A DNA stretch of 64,000 nt from Metabacillus litoralis. GTDB lineage: Bacteria > Bacillota > Bacilli > Bacillales > Bacillaceae. How positions within the stretch are numbered: the stretch's first letter is position 1; each line of letters opens with the position of its first letter. Below are positions 61,478-64,000 of this stretch, piece by piece. Made by a program: the position numbers and the translations under genes. The DNA lies in contig NZ_CP033043.1 of the NCBI RefSeq assembly GCF_003667825.1, positions 4,844,501 through 4,908,500 on the forward strand, read 5' to 3'. Under the pieces are notes generated by a model that was not told the origin of the DNA, did not search any database, and worked only from the letters and a program-made list of their open reading frames with translations.

Positions 61478-63622
61478 ATGAAAAAGAAACTTCTTTTATC
61501 AAGCATTGCATTGGTTAGTATCGTAATCTTTGCTTTTTTAGGTTATCTTTTTATTATCTTTATGGGGAATTATGTCATCGATGAAGAAAAATTAGTAATG
61601 AATACAGCGTCAAAGCTTGTCGATTTTGAAGGAAAAGAAATTACAAAGCTTTACATAGAAAATAGAGAGCTTGTCGATATTTCTGAAGTTCCTGAATATG
61701 TTCAAAAAGCTTTCATTTCAGTTGAGGATCAGAGGTTTTATGAGCATCATGGAATTGATGCTAGAGCAATAACACGTGCCCTCTATAAAGATATTTTGGC
61801 CGGGGGAAAAGTAGAAGGCGGTAGTACAATTACTCAACAGCTAGCCAAAAATATTTTTTTAACAAATGACAAAACACTCCTAAGAAAAACAAAGGAAGCG
61901 ATCATTGCAGTTAACTTAGAAAAACGGTATAGCAAAGCCAAATTACTAGAAATGTATTTAAATCAAGTATATTTTGGACATGGAGCATACGGGATAAAGG
62001 CTGCAGCAAAGCTTTATTTTGATAAAGATGTTTCGGAATTGAGCCTTGAAGAAGGGGCGTTGCTCGCAGGAATTCCAAAAGCTCCCTCAACATACTCACC
62101 GATTGCAAATCCAGAAAAAAGTAAGCAAAGGCGGAATGTTATTTTAAGTTTAATGGGAGATCAACACTACATCACATATGATGAAGTTGTTAGTACACAA
62201 GGGAAAACAGTTAAGCTTAATGTGAATAAAAAACAAGAAAGTCCATGGCTTACTACTTACATTGATATGGTTTTTGATGAAGCAAGAGAAACGTATGCCA
62301 TATCGAATGAAGAATTATTAAGAGGTGGATATACCATCAAAGTTCCACTACAACTTAGCTTGCAAAAATCTGCGTATGATTTATTTCAGAAAAAGGAATA
62401 TTTTCCTGGAACAGATGATTTTGCACAAGGAGCTTTTATTTTACTTGATAACAAAACAGGTGGAGTGATAGCAGCAATAGGTGGCCGTGATTATGTACCA
62501 AAAGGATTAAATCGACTTAATGCGAAACGACAGCCTGGATCAACCTTTAAACCAGTTGCTGTTTATGCCCCGTCAATAGAAACAAAATTATTTAAACCAT
62601 ACTCGTTGCTAAAAGATGAGCAGTTAACATATGGTGATTATTCCCCTAAAAACTATGATAATCAGTATGCAGGAGAGGTATCTATGTTTGATGCCCTTAT
62701 TTCATCAAAAAATGCTGCTGCTGTTTGGACGTTATCAGAATTAGGGATAAAAACTAGTAAAGAATACTTAAAGTCTCTCGGAATGGGAATTAAGGATGAT
62801 GGTCTTGCAATTGCTCTTGGTGGACTGTCTGAAGGGGTAACACCTATTCAAATGGCGAATGCATATCGGACCTTTGCTACAAATGGAAGCTACAGTGAAC
62901 ATCACTTTATACAAGAAATAAAAAATAGAGATGGCAAGGTGATAGCAGAGCATCATTCAAAAACGAAAGATGTGTTTTCACCTCAAACAGCTTGGGATAT
63001 GACACGTATGCTGCAGCATGTTGTTACAGAAGGAACAGCACAAAATGGTCATTTTAAAGGAGAGTTAGCAGGTAAAACGGGAACCACTTCATATCCTAAT
63101 GTCCCTGGAGCCTCGAAGGATGCCTGGTTTGTAGGATACACGGAAAATGTAGTTGGAGCTCTTTGGATTGGCTATGATCAAACAGATAAAGAACATTATT
63201 TAACACATGGAAGCTCTTATCCGACGAAGCTTTTTAAAGACATTCTAAATGATGCTAAATGGGATCAAGATGTAGCCTTTGCTATGCCTGAAGGTGTACA
63301 GGACCTAGAAAGCCCTATAAGAATAAAAGAGATCGACCAAGTTGAAGCGAGATATACGTTCAAACCGCTTGGGTTAATTACATTAACACTTGAATGGGAA
63401 CCTTTAAAAGACGAACGGGTGGAATACCGCATCTATGAGCATTCAGAAGGAAACTCAACAGAGTTAATAGGCACGGTGAAGGGAACTGGAGTCTATGAGA
63501 TTCCATTTGCTAATGTGTTTTCAGGTACCTCTTATTCTGTTGCTCCTTATAACACGCAAACGAATGAGGAAGGAATTCAAACGAAATCACGGAAACCTAC
63601 TTTATTTAGTTCAAATCATTGA
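61478..63622 (+). CDS. pbpF: Class A penicillin-binding protein PbpF (PBP2C)
   Basis: 714 residues, the same length as B. subtilis PbpF and directly upstream of hemE as there. One N-terminal membrane anchor (5-29). The GT51 glycosyltransferase (about 65-235) has catalytic EDQRFYEHHGID (E84) and GGSTITQQLAKN. The transpeptidase (about 300-600) has STFKP (SxxK), SSKNAAAVW (SxN) and GKTGTTSY (KTG). It polymerises and cross-links peptidoglycan; PBP2C contributes to spore germ-cell wall formation. ATG follows AAAGGGGTG. Confidence 0.93.
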   Translation: MKKKLLLSSIALVSIVIFAFLGYLFIIFMGNYVIDEEKLVMNTASKLVDFEGKEITKLYIENRELVDISEVPEYVQKAFISVEDQRFYEHHGIDARAITRALYKDILAGGKVEGGSTITQQLAKNIFLTNDKTLLRKTKEAIIAVNLEKRYSKAKLLEMYLNQVYFGHGAYGIKAAAKLYFDKDVSELSLEEGALLAGIPKAPSTYSPIANPEKSKQRRNVILSLMGDQHYITYDEVVSTQGKTVKLNVNKKQESPWLTTYIDMVFDEARETYAISNEELLRGGYTIKVPLQLSLQKSAYDLFQKKEYFPGTDDFAQGAFILLDNKTGGVIAAIGGRDYVPKGLNRLNAKRQPGSTFKPVAVYAPSIETKLFKPYSLLKDEQLTYGDYSPKNYDNQYAGEVSMFDALISSKNAAAVWTLSELGIKTSKEYLKSLGMGIKDDGLAIALGGLSEGVTPIQMANAYRTFATNGSYSEHHFIQEIKNRDGKVIAEHHSKTKDVFSPQTAWDMTRMLQHVVTEGTAQNGHFKGELAGKTGTTSYPNVPGASKDAWFVGYTENVVGALWIGYDQTDKEHYLTHGSSYPTKLFKDILNDAKWDQDVAFAMPEGVQDLESPIRIKEIDQVEARYTFKPLGLITLTLEWEPLKDERVEYRIYEHSEGNSTELIGTVKGTGVYEIPFANVFSGTSYSVAPYNTQTNEEGIQTKSRKPTLFSSNH

Positions 63623-63765
63623 TTTGAAAGGAAAGCTAGGATGTTTTCGTCTTTTTTTTGACATTTGCATATCTAAGCTATACAACAGGAAATGAAACCG
63701 TTATAGTTGAAAGGGCAGAGAGTTTAATATAGAATAAATATTACTTTATAATTAATATTATTTAA

Positions 63766-63783
63766 TAAAGGGGTTAGCCCCTT
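63766..63783 (+). terminator. Short hairpin between pbpF and hemE, possible terminator
   Basis: AAAGGGG / CCCCTTCT around a TTAG loop; the T tail is poor, so it may instead be part of the hemE leader. Confidence 0.4.
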
Positions 63784-63809
63784 CTACATAGAAAGGTGGA
63801 CTTTTTTGG

Positions 63810-64000
63810 ATGGCTGAAAAAAAGATCAATGATACGTTTTTAAAAGCGTGTCGTGGAGAAAAAACGGACTATGTTCCAGTTTGGTATATGAGGCAGGCAG
63901 GGAGATCACAACCTGAATACCGGGCAATTAAGGAAAAATACAGCCTGTTTGAGATTACGCATCAACCCGAACTTTGTGCATACGTAACGAGATTACCGGT
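63810..64000 (+). CDS. hemE: Uroporphyrinogen decarboxylase HemE, partial
   Basis: The first 63 codons are in the window. [20 protein letters not shown] leads into the active-site signature [17 protein letters not shown] (residues ~22-38), which holds the substrate-binding Arg residues of HemE. The enzyme removes four carboxyl groups from uroporphyrinogen III in haem synthesis. AAAGGTGG lies 10 nt upstream of the ATG. The gene runs off the right edge; in B. subtilis hemH and hemY follow. Confidence 0.95.
   Translation, partial: MAEKKINDTFLKACRGEKTDYVPVWYMRQAGRSQPEYRAIKEKYSLFEITHQPELCAYVTRLP

Overview
The window is a stretch of chromosome from a low-GC, endospore-forming Bacillaceae bacterium close to Bacillus subtilis in gene order but not identical to it. 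The evidence is the run nhaC, nhaX, sspB, yheE-yheD-yheC-yheB-yheA, yhaX, hemZ, yhaR, yhzD, yhaO-yhaN-yhaM-yhaL, prsA, yhaJ-yhaI, hpr, yhaH, trpP, serC, hit, ecsABC, yhaA, hmoB, pbpF, hemE. Further support comes from a SASP gene, many spore-coat or sporulation genes, and strong AGGAGG-type ribosome binding sites. No rRNA, tRNA, CRISPR array or complete insertion sequence is seen.

Layout. 0-10 kb is accessory: a PAS-STAS/B12-sensor gene pair, YitT and DedA membrane proteins, an MFS drug exporter broken by a stop codon in its signature motif, a HAD phosphatase, an Sda-like sporulation checkpoint gene, and a class I ribonucleotide reductase operon behind a cobalamin riboswitch. 10-15 kb holds nhaC, hemAT and nhaX with small genes. 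15.2-16.9 kb is a 32-unit, 52-bp hairpin tandem array. 17-32 kb covers a SASP gene, msmX with a PucR-type regulator, a four-gene YheC/YheD ATP-grasp cassette, and yheB/yheA/yhaX. 32-45 kb holds hemZ, yhaR, the SbcCD-like yhaO-yhaN pair, the exoribonuclease yhaM, prsA and five tandem YjcZ-type mini-genes. 45-57 kb contains hpr, a TRAP-controlled trpP, serC, a diguanylate cyclase, hit, the ecsABC exporter operon and yhaA. 57-64 kb contains PAP2, a DUF3231 protein, an aldo-keto reductase, a permease, hmoB, pbpF and the start of hemE.

The genes do not form one pathway. Recurrent themes are B12 (sensor plus riboswitch), haem (hemAT, hemZ, hmoB, hemE), sporulation and spore coat (Sda-like, SASP, YheC/D, YhaL, YjcZ-like, DUF3231, Hpr), and secretion or envelope (PrsA, Ecs, PbpF).

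The least explained part of the window is its non-coding DNA. There are four separate repeat structures: the 52-bp hairpin array; a 41-bp array; a pair of inverted, MITE-like elements 21 kb apart, one of them flanked by a perfect 9-bp direct repeat; and seven exact copies of an 11-mer in the divergent hit/ecsA promoter region. Both tandem arrays and one MITE-like copy sit between convergent genes.
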